Assembly (NCBI RefSeq): GCF_021028955.1
Contig: NZ_JAIWPE010000057.1
Span: forward strand, 1 to 64,000
Length of the DNA: 64,000 bases
DNA from: Salipaludibacillus sp. CUR1
GTDB taxonomy: Bacteria; Bacillota; Bacilli; Bacillales; Salisediminibacteriaceae
Direction of reading: 5' to 3'
The notes under the pieces are model-generated. The model saw only the letters and a program-made list of their open reading frames with translations. It was not told the DNA's origin and made no database searches. Position numbers and translations under genes: made by a program. This document shows, in pieces, positions 47,685 through 55,134 of this stretch (positions are counted from its first letter, which is position 1; every line of letters begins with the position of its first letter).

Positions 47685-48256
47685 AGAGGCCGAGATAAAA
47701 CTAAAGACAAGTTTGTAAAGAACGAACAATAATTTTTATCAGACATCTTATAAGACGGGGTACTTTTAGGTTTACCAGTTATTAAATAGCCTCTGCTTTA
47801 GTCAAAAACGTTACCCTAATATTAAATCAATAACCTGCCGTTGAACGAAGGCGAGAACACCCAGAGGATAAGCGCAGTCTGAAGATCCAATTCAACGAAG
47901 CTCCAGGCTGAGTTGAATTTAGCTGAAGACAAGCCCCTGGGCAAGCGCCCGCCTGGCGGACTGAGATTACTGCTTTTATTCCACAGCTTTAAATCCTGTC
48001 ATTGAAGGACAGAAGGTGGCGACGCCCGAGGGATCAAGCGCAGTCTGAAGATCCAATTCAACGAAGCTCCAGGCTGAGTTGAATTTAGCTGAAGACAAGC
48101 CCCTGGGCAAGCGTCCGCCTGGCGGACTGAGATTACTGCCCTTACTATTTTTATCAGAGTTAATTTTTTATTAAGCACAAAAGCGAAAAGCCGAACAAAA
48201 ATCATAAGATTTGTCCGGCTTTCTTTATAATTACTATTCTTTTGTCCCAGCCTCTT
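47685..48256. repeat. interspersed hairpin element, composite copy B (about 572 bp)
   Basis: Same family as copy A. The left end AGAGGCCGAGATAAAACT pairs imperfectly with the right end (complement AAGAGGCTGGGACAAAAG). The core of about 104 bp occurs twice with a 166-bp period (starting 47870 and 48036); the two are identical except for about one base. Left arm (AAAACTAAAGACAAG...) and right hairpin match copy A. It sits between yusD and the PHA cluster. Chance ORFs over it are not genes. Confidence 0.85.
48187..48229. terminator. hairpin at the right end of repeat copy B
   Basis: AAAGCCGAACAAA pairs with TTTGTCCGGCTTT with T-rich flanks. It is the first strong hairpin downstream of phaC on the minus strand. 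Confidence 0.6.
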
Positions 48257-48360
48257 AATAATTTTAATGACATCACAGGTCCAATCTATACTTTCGCATT
48301 TTAACTCGGTGGGGTTTAGGTACCACACTGCCGAACTTTAACGCTTTAACTTAGCGGGGG

Positions 48361-49452
48361 TCAGGCACCTGAGTGCTCCCTCACCCATGTCTCGATCAAC
48401 GGATAGGTATTTTTAACGGCACCTTTCCCTACAGTCACAGAAACATGGCCAGCCGAAACTAATTCAAATGTTTTATCTTCACTTGAAATCTTATCCATAA
48501 GTCGTTCTGTCTGTTCAGGAATAGCTATATGGTCACGATCTGCTGCAATGTTTAAGACATTTGCTTTAATATTGCTTAACTTCACTTGTTGTCCTCGAAT
48601 ATATAACTCATCATTAATTAACTTGTTTTTTTGGTAAAATTCACCAATCCATTGTCTGTATGCTTCACCAGGGAATGGGACCCCGTCAGCTACCCACTTC
48701 TGCAGAAGGGTCCAGTTTTTAACAAATTCTTCATTATCCGCTCGATTGGCGAGAGAGACATAAGGGCCGATATAATTGGTAATTGGTTTTAATAATTTAT
48801 TCCCAAAGTCAATTGTTTCTGGAGGAATGTTCCCATACGTATCAACCATGAGATCTAAATTAAAATATTTTTCGTCTACCCACTTTGTAAATAACCCTGA
48901 ATCAGAAAAGTCAAACGGACTCGTCAAAAAGACAAGATTGCGGATGGGTAAGTTTGGATGAAGAGCCGTAAATATTGCTGTTAACGTCCCCCCAATACAA
49001 TAACCGAGTATGCTGAGTTCATCAGCTTCAGATTTCCGAAGGACTTTTTTCACTGCGCGAGGAATATAATCGAGCACATAGTCATCGAATTTCATATGTC
49101 TATCTTCGTAACCAGGTGTACCCCAATCAAGTAAGTAGACATCATGGCCTTTATCTGTTAAATACTCAATTAAACTGCTCCCAGGTGATAAATCTAAAAT
49201 ATACGGTTTATTAATCAAAGCATAAATGATTAATATTGGTACTTTGTTTGTCTTCACTTTCGCTGGTTGATACCGGTAAAGTTTTGCCTTATTCTTTGTC
49301 CAGATTAGTTCCTTTGGAGTTTGCCCTACTTTCGGTTCAGGCTCTTTAGTGAGAACATCTATGGCTCGTTTAAAACGTTTATAGTCCTTCTGATAATCTT
49401 CAGGCAAAGAGTCTACCATTGCATCTAGTGATCTTGTTGTAGTGAAATCCAT
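48361..49452 (-). CDS. phaC: class IV polyhydroxyalkanoate synthase catalytic subunit PhaC
   Basis: A 363-aa alpha/beta hydrolase-fold enzyme that polymerises 3-hydroxyacyl-CoA into PHA. The lipase-like box has cysteine as nucleophile (GYCIGG, Cys152); the other catalytic residues are Asp307 (ADRDHI) and His336 (SAGHVS). The short length and the need for PhaR mark class III/IV; the adjacent phaR makes it class IV. Its stop codon lies inside a GGTGCCTGACCCC sequence typical of intergenic repeats. ATG start behind AGGAGGA. Last gene of phaRBC. Confidence 0.96.
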   Translation of the reverse strand: MDFTTTRSLDAMVDSLPEDYQKDYKRFKRAIDVLTKEPEPKVGQTPKELIWTKNKAKLYRYQPAKVKTNKVPILIIYALINKPYILDLSPGSSLIEYLTDKGHDVYLLDWGTPGYEDRHMKFDDYVLDYIPRAVKKVLRKSEADELSILGYCIGGTLTAIFTALHPNLPIRNLVFLTSPFDFSDSGLFTKWVDEKYFNLDLMVDTYGNIPPETIDFGNKLLKPITNYIGPYVSLANRADNEEFVKNWTLLQKWVADGVPFPGEAYRQWIGEFYQKNKLINDELYIRGQQVKLSNIKANVLNIAADRDHIAIPEQTERLMDKISSEDKTFELVSAGHVSVTVGKGAVKNTYPLIETWVREHSGA

Positions 49453-49486
49453 CCACCATCCTCCTTATGATTTTTCCTGTAGATAG

Positions 49487-50269
49487 TTACATATATACTC
49501 CACCATTTATATTCAGGCATTGGCCTGTCGTATAACTGTTATTAGCTAAAAAAAGGACAGCATCGGCTATTTCAGAGGCTTCTCCTAACCGTTGCATCGG
49601 TATACCAGAAATAATTTGATCTTTTGCATCTTCCGGAACACCTGCAAACATTTCAGTCTCAATATATCCAGGACAAACGGCATTGACTGTTATGCCACTT
49701 CTTGCTGTTTCTAAAGCAAGAGACTTGGTAAAACCAATCATGCCCGCTTTGGCAGCAGCATAGTTCGTTTGGCCAAAACCACCTTTTTGACCGATAAATG
49801 AACTAATATTGATAATACGGCCAAATTTTTGTTTGAGCATGAGATTGATTACTGCTGAAGTTGTATGATAAACACTATTTAAGTTCGTGTCTATGACCTC
49901 TCTCCATTCACTCTCGCTAAGTTTTTTGAAAGTGCGATCTCTTGTTATCCCTGCATTATTAATAAGAATGTCTATTTTCCCAAAATGATCGATGGTCTGT
50001 TCCACCAAAGCACGAGATTGCTCCAAGTTAGAAACATCTGCTTGAAAGGAAACGGCTGACCCGCCAAATTGTTCAATTTCATCGATAACTTCATCGGCAG
50101 CCTCTTTGTTTGAATTATAGTTAATCGCAACTTCTGCCCCTCGTTTAGCTAATTCTTTTACAATACTTGCACCAATTCCGCGGGATCCGCCTGTAACAAG
50201 CGCCACTTTTCCTGCTAAACTTTGGGATTCTCCCTTAACTGCCGATACTTCATTTGAAATCATTCCCAT
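49487..50269 (-). CDS. phaB: acetoacetyl-CoA reductase PhaB (SDR)
   Basis: A 260-aa short-chain dehydrogenase reducing acetoacetyl-CoA to (R)-3-hydroxybutyryl-CoA with NADPH. TGGSRGIG (about 26-33), NNAG, and the Ser156/Tyr170/Lys174 catalytic set. About 15 extra N-terminal residues compared with most PhaB/FabG proteins; the ATG at 50269 is well placed eight bases after GGAGG. It lies between phaR and phaC in a 35-70 bp spaced operon. Confidence 0.93.
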   Translation of the reverse strand: MGMISNEVSAVKGESQSLAGKVALVTGGSRGIGASIVKELAKRGAEVAINYNSNKEAADEVIDEIEQFGGSAVSFQADVSNLEQSRALVEQTIDHFGKIDILINNAGITRDRTFKKLSESEWREVIDTNLNSVYHTTSAVINLMLKQKFGRIINISSFIGQKGGFGQTNYAAAKAGMIGFTKSLALETARSGITVNAVCPGYIETEMFAGVPEDAKDQIISGIPMQRLGEASEIADAVLFLANNSYTTGQCLNINGGVYM

Positions 50270-50337
50270 TTAACATTCCTCCTAATATATTTTTCATTCG
50301 AATATAAGGCCTGACATAGTCCTTTTAAAAATATTGA

Positions 50338-50829
50338 TTATTTCTTATCTTTAGGCTGTGACGAAGTCGTTTCAGCAGGTGTTTCTTTTTTATTACTGGT
50401 TAATACTTCTAAGATTTGATGCATATTTTTATCCAGTTGATCACTTGCCTGTAAAACTTGATTCATTTTTTTATCCAGTTTGGAGACGCTTACCTTTAGT
50501 TTTGTTATTTCTAAAGATACTTCCTTACTTGAGAGCTCGTCCTCAATTTTTTCATCAATACTATCTACTTTTTCCTCTAAATTAACAATAAGGGAAGCAA
50601 CGCTTGACATTTCTTCATTTGTAGGGACATTGATTTGCTTTAAATACATGTCGGTCGTACTCCGGACTAATTGTTGATATTGAAGAAAACTATTTTGGAC
50701 CTGCCCTAACATCTCAGCATATTCATCTGTTTTTAATGTTTCATGAATGGCCTCGCTAAAATGTGATTCTGTTTGTTCATACATACTTTTCCATAGTGCC
50801 AATGGATCCAATGTGTTCTGTTTTGTCAT
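50338..50829 (-). CDS. phaR: PHA synthase subunit PhaR (class IV)
   Basis: A 163-aa helical protein that PhaC needs for activity. DPLALWKSMYEQTESHFSEAIHETLKTDEYAEMLGQVQNSFLQYQ resembles PhaR of Bacillus; the C-terminal half (about 70-150) is coiled-coil-like with a KKETPAETTSSQPKDKK tail. First gene of phaRBC, divergent from phaQ. ATG behind AGGGG. Confidence 0.92.
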   Translation of the reverse strand: MTKQNTLDPLALWKSMYEQTESHFSEAIHETLKTDEYAEMLGQVQNSFLQYQQLVRSTTDMYLKQINVPTNEEMSSVASLIVNLEEKVDSIDEKIEDELSSKEVSLEITKLKVSVSKLDKKMNQVLQASDQLDKNMHQILEVLTSNKKETPAETTSSQPKDKK

Positions 50830-51009
50830 ACTAATAACCCCTAACCTTTGGATTTGATAACTGTCTTATAACAATTTTAAAGGATATTGGCTAAAATTGG
50901 ACAAAGAAAAAACGTAAAATTACCATAATTTTCAACAAATACAGATTATTTGAACGTGTTTTTTAGAAGAACATGGTAGTTTTTGGTGATTTATGTAAAC
51001 CAAATGGAG

Positions 51010-51038
51010 TTGACTTTTTTTACTTATAGGTGTAAATT
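51010..51038 (+). promoter_or_regulatory. phaQ promoter
   Basis: TTGACT (51010-51015) and TAAATT (51033-51038) with a 17-bp spacer. The -10 is embedded in the palindrome at 51030-51042. The remaining 50840-51010 stretch between the divergent genes is AT-rich. Confidence 0.6.
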
Positions 51039-51042
51039 ACAC
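51030..51042. promoter_or_regulatory. palindrome over the phaQ -10 box, probable PhaQ operator
   Basis: GTGTAA-A-TTACAC is a perfect 6-1-6 palindrome overlapping the -10 box. PhaQ of B. megaterium is a PHA-sensing PadR-type repressor of phaQ-phaP, so autorepression is the expected function. Binding here is inferred. Confidence 0.5.
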
Positions 51043-51077
51043 ATATAGACATTATTACTTGATTAGAAGGTGATAGG

Positions 51078-51491
51078 ATGACTCCTAAAAACGGTAAGGA
51101 CAAACCCAAAACAGAACCTATAGCGAAAGCACAAAAAAATTTCATTATTCCCGTACTCCTGTTGTTATTAAAAGATTGGAACGCACATGGATATGAATTA
51201 ATGCAAAAACTTACCATGTTTGGCTTTGAATATGTTGATCAAGGAAACTTCTATAGAATCCTCCGTCAACTTGAAAAGGATGAATTAGTCGTGTCTGAGT
51301 GGGATACATCCACATCAGGACCAGCTAAACGAATTTATTCGATTACTTCAGCAGGAGAACAATATTTAGATCTATGGGCAAATTCACTTGGACAATATCA
51401 GAAGATGCTTGATCAATTTTTCAATATGTATAGTAACTTTTTCGTCCCGCCTGGCTTCACATCCAAGAAGGATGATAAAAAAGATGAATAG
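51078..51491 (+). CDS. phaQ: PhaQ, PadR-family regulator of PHA genes
   Basis: A 137-aa PadR winged-helix protein: LLLKDWNAHGYELMQKLTMFG, DQGNFYRILRQLEKDELVVSEWD, then GPAKRIYSITSAGEQYL as the wing. A C-terminal helix and KKDDKKDE tail follow. Divergent from phaR and 124 bp upstream of phaP. ATG start behind GAAGGTGA. Confidence 0.92.
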   Translation: MTPKNGKDKPKTEPIAKAQKNFIIPVLLLLLKDWNAHGYELMQKLTMFGFEYVDQGNFYRILRQLEKDELVVSEWDTSTSGPAKRIYSITSAGEQYLDLWANSLGQYQKMLDQFFNMYSNFFVPPGFTSKKDDKKDE

Positions 51492-51614
51492 TTGCACCTT
51501 AAAGACAAGTCACTGAAACACTTTAATACCATAAACAGCGGTATGAACTATTGTTGTTTATGTTACTAATAAAAGGTCAGATTTTGGCTTAAAAAAACTC
51601 ATGGAGGGATTTAG

Positions 51615-52133
51615 ATGGCAGTTAAGAAAGAGACTAATAAGACAGCAAATGAGAATGTCAACGATTTTTTTGGGGCAGGTATGTGGAAAGAAGTTATGGA
51701 AAGAATGGAGCAACAATCCATGTGGGCTTTAAAAACTCAAAAAGAATGGATTGACGGAACACGAGAACAATTTTCTCAGTTTGAAGAGAATTCCAAAAAA
51801 TTTACGACTGAGTGGAAAACGAATGCTCAAACAGCCGTTGGAAATGTTAATCAGGAACTTGAAGGTGACCAAAAGTATCATGAATTGTTAAACAAAATTG
51901 AAGAAATTGGACATAAGTCTCAAACAATCGCTACTCTTCCTGGAAAGGCCTCTCTTGACATTATGGCAAGATCAAATGCTCAAATCACAGCTACTGTTGG
52001 GAATACCTTCCAGCAAAATAAAAAAATAGCTGAAAAAACAACGGATACATTGGTAAGTGCTTTTGACCAAATGAGACAAACACAAATGCAAATGTTAAAT
52101 ATGTTTCAAACGAATTCTGTCATGTCGAAATAA
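51615..52133 (+). CDS. phaP: phasin PhaP
   Basis: A 172-aa amphipathic helical protein with the features of Bacillus phasins: no cysteine, Gln/Lys-rich, long uninterrupted helices. Phasins coat PHA granules and control their size and number. It follows phaQ in the same direction, as in B. megaterium. ATG behind ATGGAGGGA. Confidence 0.88.
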   Translation: MAVKKETNKTANENVNDFFGAGMWKEVMERMEQQSMWALKTQKEWIDGTREQFSQFEENSKKFTTEWKTNAQTAVGNVNQELEGDQKYHELLNKIEEIGHKSQTIATLPGKASLDIMARSNAQITATVGNTFQQNKKIAEKTTDTLVSAFDQMRQTQMQMLNMFQTNSVMSK

Positions 52134-52142
52134 CTTGGCAAC

Positions 52143-52246
52143 AAAGGGAGCGAAGCCTATTCATGCAAAAGAGGATTTTTCGTTTGGTGATAACTATTAC
52201 CTGAATAAATCCTGCTTGTTCATATGCATGGGCTATCGCTCCCTTT
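52143..52246. terminator. long imperfect hairpin after phaP
   Basis: AAAGGGAGCGA-AGCC...AAGAGGATTT pairs with AAATCCTG...GGGCTATCGCTCCCTTT over roughly 35 positions with a loop of about 28 bases, then CCTTGTTTT. It can act as the phaP terminator and also overlaps the 3' end of a small opposite-strand ORF. Confidence 0.65.
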
Positions 52247-52363
52247 CCTTGTTTTATTAACAAGGGTAACAATGTTTCCTATTTTTTTAACGATGATGCA
52301 ATTACTCCGCCCTAATGTTTTATAGGCAGACCAACCAATTGCCTTTGATCGTTGCTTCCTCAT
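52220..52363 (-). CDS. possible 47-aa basic protein, antisense to the phaP-fabG gap
   Basis: ATG 52363 follows AAAGGAGGAGG by ten bases, an unusually strong site. The product is basic (MRKQRSKAIGWSAYK at the N-terminus, VNKTRKGSDSPCI at the end) and matches nothing I know. Its last codons lie in the stem of the hairpin described above. Coding is uncertain; only the ribosome binding site argues for it. Confidence 0.35.
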   Translation of the reverse strand: MRKQRSKAIGWSAYKTLGRSNCIIVKKIGNIVTLVNKTRKGSDSPCI

Positions 52364-52523
52364 TGAACTAATACCTCCTCCTTTCTCCGAATATACTTTA
52401 GCTGGAACGTCCATTCACTATAAATTCGCCATTGATTTAAACGCTTAACAAAGACACTGGATTTTTGTGTAGAAAGAGGAATGCTGAACACCATGAAAAC
52501 ACGAAAAGGAAGGGGAAATGACG

Positions 52524-53264
52524 ATGAAATTAAAAGATAAGGTGGCAATGATAACAGGAGCCTCTCGCGGCATAGGTGAAGCAACTGCAAAAAAATTTGC
52601 ATTAGAAGGGGCAAAACTTGTTTTAGCAGACTTGAATAAGAAGGAGATTGATGAGACTTCGAATCGAATAAAAAAACTAGGTGGGGAATGCATTGGTATC
52701 GAAGCTGATGTAACAGATCGTGAACAAGTAGAACAATTAATTAAGGCCTCGACGGCTCATTATGGACAAATGGATATTGTCATTAATAATGCGGGGATCA
52801 CACAGGATGCAACGTTAGTGAAAATGACAGAACAGCAGTGGGATCGTGTGATTGACGTCAATCTCAAAGGAGTATTTAATGTCTCGCAGGCTGCTGCAAA
52901 AGTGATGATTGAGCAAAAAAGCGGTGTGATCTTAAATGCGTCTTCAATTGTCGGTCTCTACGGAAATTATGGTCAAACGAATTACTCTGCATCTAAAGGT
53001 GGAGTTGTTATGATGACTAAATCATGGGCCAAGGAATTGGGGAAGCACGGGATCCGCGTGAATGCGATTGCCCCAGGCTATATTTCTACTGCGATGGTAG
53101 ATAAAGTGCCTGACAAAGTAAAAGAAATGATCAGGAGTAAATCCGTATTAAAGCGACTGGGGAACCCCGAAGATATAGCCAATGGCTACGCCTTTCTCGC
53201 TTCTGATGAGGCGCAATATATTACAGGTACGGTTTTAAATATCGATGGCGGGACGGTTATTTAA
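52524..53264 (+). CDS. second acetoacetyl-CoA/3-oxoacyl reductase (SDR, FabG/PhaB type)
   Basis: A 246-aa SDR: ITGASRGIGEATAKK at the N-terminus, NNAG, NASS...GQTNYSASKGG with catalytic Ser/Tyr/Lys, and a TGTVLNIDGG end. Full-length FabG-type. It probably supplies (R)-3-hydroxyacyl-CoA to the synthase in addition to the PhaB encoded at 49487, but a fatty-acid role is possible. Start set at ATG 52524, eight bases after GGGG; an ATG at 52518 is closer to that site. Confidence 0.85.
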   Translation: MKLKDKVAMITGASRGIGEATAKKFALEGAKLVLADLNKKEIDETSNRIKKLGGECIGIEADVTDREQVEQLIKASTAHYGQMDIVINNAGITQDATLVKMTEQQWDRVIDVNLKGVFNVSQAAAKVMIEQKSGVILNASSIVGLYGNYGQTNYSASKGGVVMMTKSWAKELGKHGIRVNAIAPGYISTAMVDKVPDKVKEMIRSKSVLKRLGNPEDIANGYAFLASDEAQYITGTVLNIDGGTVI

Positions 53265-53271
53265 CACACCA

Positions 53272-53316
53272 GGGGGGACTGTTCTTCCGGTTCGTAATCA
53301 GAAGAACCGTCCCTCC
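53272..53316 (+). terminator. hairpin after the second reductase gene
   Basis: GGGGGGACTGTTCTTC pairs imperfectly with GAAGAACCGTCCCTCC. It resembles intergenic repeats common in Bacillaceae and lies just after the stop. Confidence 0.65.
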
Positions 53317-53345
53317 GCTCTTTGTGCGTGCTTATCCTCCATAAG

Positions 53346-53390
53346 AAAAACGATCTGAACGTAATCAACCGTCACGTCCAGATCGTTTTT
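53346..53390 (-). terminator. terminator of yusG
   Basis: AAAAACGATCTG pairs with CAGATCGTTTTT around a 21-nt loop, beside the yusG stop. Confidence 0.8.
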
Positions 53391-53398
53391 ATAATCAG

Positions 53399-53731
53399 TC
53401 AGCACCATCCCATGTCGCAACCTTCCACGTACGATTCAGGATACTGGCTGCTTTCTTTCTTATCCGTATGCTTATAAAACTTTTCATCTTTAAACTCAAA
53501 TCCTTCAGCCATTTCATACATTTGCGCTGATCCTTTTTGCTTTATACGCCCCACTTTTTCCGCCTGGTAATACAACCCGGTTTCGCCGGGGCTTTCTTGC
53601 TTTTTCTCAATCTGTCCTGATATCTCAATACGGGATTCAGGTTTGCGGCTGGATGTATCACTGTTACTATTATCATCAGAAGGTTTCTTTACATCATCAC
53701 CCATCACGTGGAAAAAGTCATCGTTAGCCAT
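53399..53731 (-). CDS. yusG: YusG-like (DUF2553) protein
   Basis: A 110-aa hydrophilic protein. The C-terminal half, with QMYEMAEGFEFKDEKFYKH and the end YVEGCDMGWC, fits the small YusG family located beside gcvH in bacilli; the N-terminal 40 residues are a low-complexity Asp/Ser/Asn-rich extension. Function unknown. Start at ATG 53731 behind GGAGGG; the in-frame ATG upstream overlaps that site. Confidence 0.62.
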   Translation of the reverse strand: MANDDFFHVMGDDVKKPSDDNSNSDTSSRKPESRIEISGQIEKKQESPGETGLYYQAEKVGRIKQKGSAQMYEMAEGFEFKDEKFYKHTDKKESSQYPESYVEGCDMGWC

Positions 53732-53978
53732 ATACTTGCCCTCCATTTTTGATATTAGTTTGAGGCTTATGTGCCGGTGTTATACACGATTATGGGCGGG
53801 CTTATATGTTGGGATTCTGTATTAAATGAGGGCAGATAGGAGTATGAATTAAAAATATTGGGTCAGCATGATGGTCATGGTTCGGCCTTGTAACTAATTC
53901 CGCAAATACTCTGTCAGGTTTCTCCGTGTCCCTGTCCGTCTAAGGGAGCACCTTTACCTTTTCCCCCGTCCCGATCGC
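53732..53978. other. intergenic stretch between yusG and gcvH
   Basis: I see no gene. On the minus strand the segment 53870-53975 contains GGTGCTCCCTTAGACGGACAGGG-type sequence that looks like decayed intergenic repeat DNA, but I find no second copy in the window. Confidence 0.35.
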
Positions 53979-54033
53979 AAAAAAACTCTCCTGCAAGCGT
54001 AGGAATTACGCCTCCAGGAGAGTTGATTTTTCT
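53979..54033 (-). terminator. terminator of gcvH
   Basis: ACTCTCCTG pairs with CAGGAGAGT around a loop of about 21 bases, T-rich on the minus strand, just past the gcvH stop. Confidence 0.78.
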
Positions 54034-54037
54034 TGCA

Positions 54038-54421
54038 TTAGTCTTCTGACGTCATTTCCTCATATCCTGCTGCATCCATGAGGTTGTCCATTTCCGATTT
54101 GTCAGATGGCTCAATGATAACCATCCACGCTTTTTCATACGGAGATTCATTTACAAATTCCGGAGAATCTTCAAGTTCTTCGTTTACTTCTACAACTTTC
54201 CCGCTGATTGGCGCGTATAGTTCAGAAACTGTTTTAACAGATTCCACGCTGCCGAAAGGCTCGTCTGCTTCAAGTTCGTCGCCTACTTCCGGAAGTTCTA
54301 CGAAAACGATGTCCCCCAGCTCGGATTGTGCAAAGTCAGTAATACCGATACGTACTTTGTCTCCTTCTTCTTTCACCCATTCATGTTCTTCTGAATACTT
54401 TAAGTCCTTTGGTAAGTCCAT
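54038..54421 (-). CDS. gcvH: glycine cleavage system H protein
   Basis: A 127-aa lipoyl carrier. The lipoyl Lys lies in [14 protein letters not shown] (about residue 63); [19 protein letters not shown] precedes it. Besides glycine cleavage, GcvH is an octanoyl/lipoyl relay for LipA-type lipoylation in bacilli. Acidic. ATG start behind GGAGGGA. Same location as yusH/gcvH of B. subtilis. Confidence 0.95.
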   Translation of the reverse strand: MDLPKDLKYSEEHEWVKEEGDKVRIGITDFAQSELGDIVFVELPEVGDELEADEPFGSVESVKTVSELYAPISGKVVEVNEELEDSPEFVNESPYEKAWMVIIEPSDKSEMDNLMDAAGYEEMTSED

Positions 54422-54595
54422 GTACTGATCCCTCCGTATTCTTTCGAATAGTATTGAAAAAGCGGTTACTGATTCTGACGCTTTTTCAAGTAGAATAACT
54501 GCCTTTAAAACTTATGTACAAAGCAGTCTAATTCCCTCTCCTTAACTATAATACACATGAAGAAACTTCGGCAACACTAGTGGAATAATTATTAT

Positions 54596-54952
54596 TTACT
54601 TCCAGGTGTTTTCAAAGGTCTCCTCTTTAAATCCGACGGTTACCTTATCTCCATCAGTTGTAATGGGCCGTTTAATAAGCATGCCGTCAGAAGCGAGAAT
54701 ATTAAGAAGCTCTTCATCAGATGCTGTTTTCACCTTATCTTTTAAGCCAAGTTCCCGGTATTTTTTCCCGCTTGTATTAAAAAACTTCTTGAGTTCCAAA
54801 CCGCTTTTCTCATACATGCTTCTAAGTTCGTCTTTAGACGGCGGGTTGTCAACGATATGAACGGCCTCGTAGGAAACATTATGATCGTCAAGCCATTTCC
54901 CGGCTTTGCGGCATGTCCCGCATTTCGGATAATGGTAAAAAGTAATTCCCAT
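54596..54952 (-). CDS. yusI: YusI, ArsC/Spx-family protein
   Basis: A 118-aa thioredoxin-fold protein of the ArsC-like Spx/MgsR group with CGTC at residues 11-14 (YPKCGTCRKA) and RPITTDGDKVTVGF at the C-terminus, where the family keeps RP(I/L). Probably a reductase-like or regulatory protein; function unknown. ATG start behind GAGGAGG. Confidence 0.88.
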   Translation of the reverse strand: MGITFYHYPKCGTCRKAGKWLDDHNVSYEAVHIVDNPPSKDELRSMYEKSGLELKKFFNTSGKKYRELGLKDKVKTASDEELLNILASDGMLIKRPITTDGDKVTVGFKEETFENTWK

Positions 54953-55134
54953 GGGATTCCCCTCCTCTTTTCATAATTTACCTTACCTTACTATCATATA
55001 CTAAATCGCCATAATTCTTCATTCGTCTTGCTCACAAATTTTATTATTGGCAAAAATAACAATATGCGCTACAATTTAAACCGTAATAATTACGTTTTAT
55101 TATTAATAGTATAGAAAAAAAAGAGGTGTCTCAT

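Noticed and set aside
47685-48256. CRISPR array
   Set aside because: Two 104-bp units with 166-bp period are far too long and too few, and no cas gene is in the window.
47999-48328. 109-codon minus-strand ORF over repeat copy B
   Set aside because: It spans the duplicated core and hairpin, has no ribosome binding site, and its similarity to the ORF at 13051 comes from the DNA repeat.
53732-53978. glycine riboswitch at gcvH
   Set aside because: The region is downstream of gcvH, which is transcribed leftward, and no glycine aptamer motif is visible there or upstream at 54422-54595.
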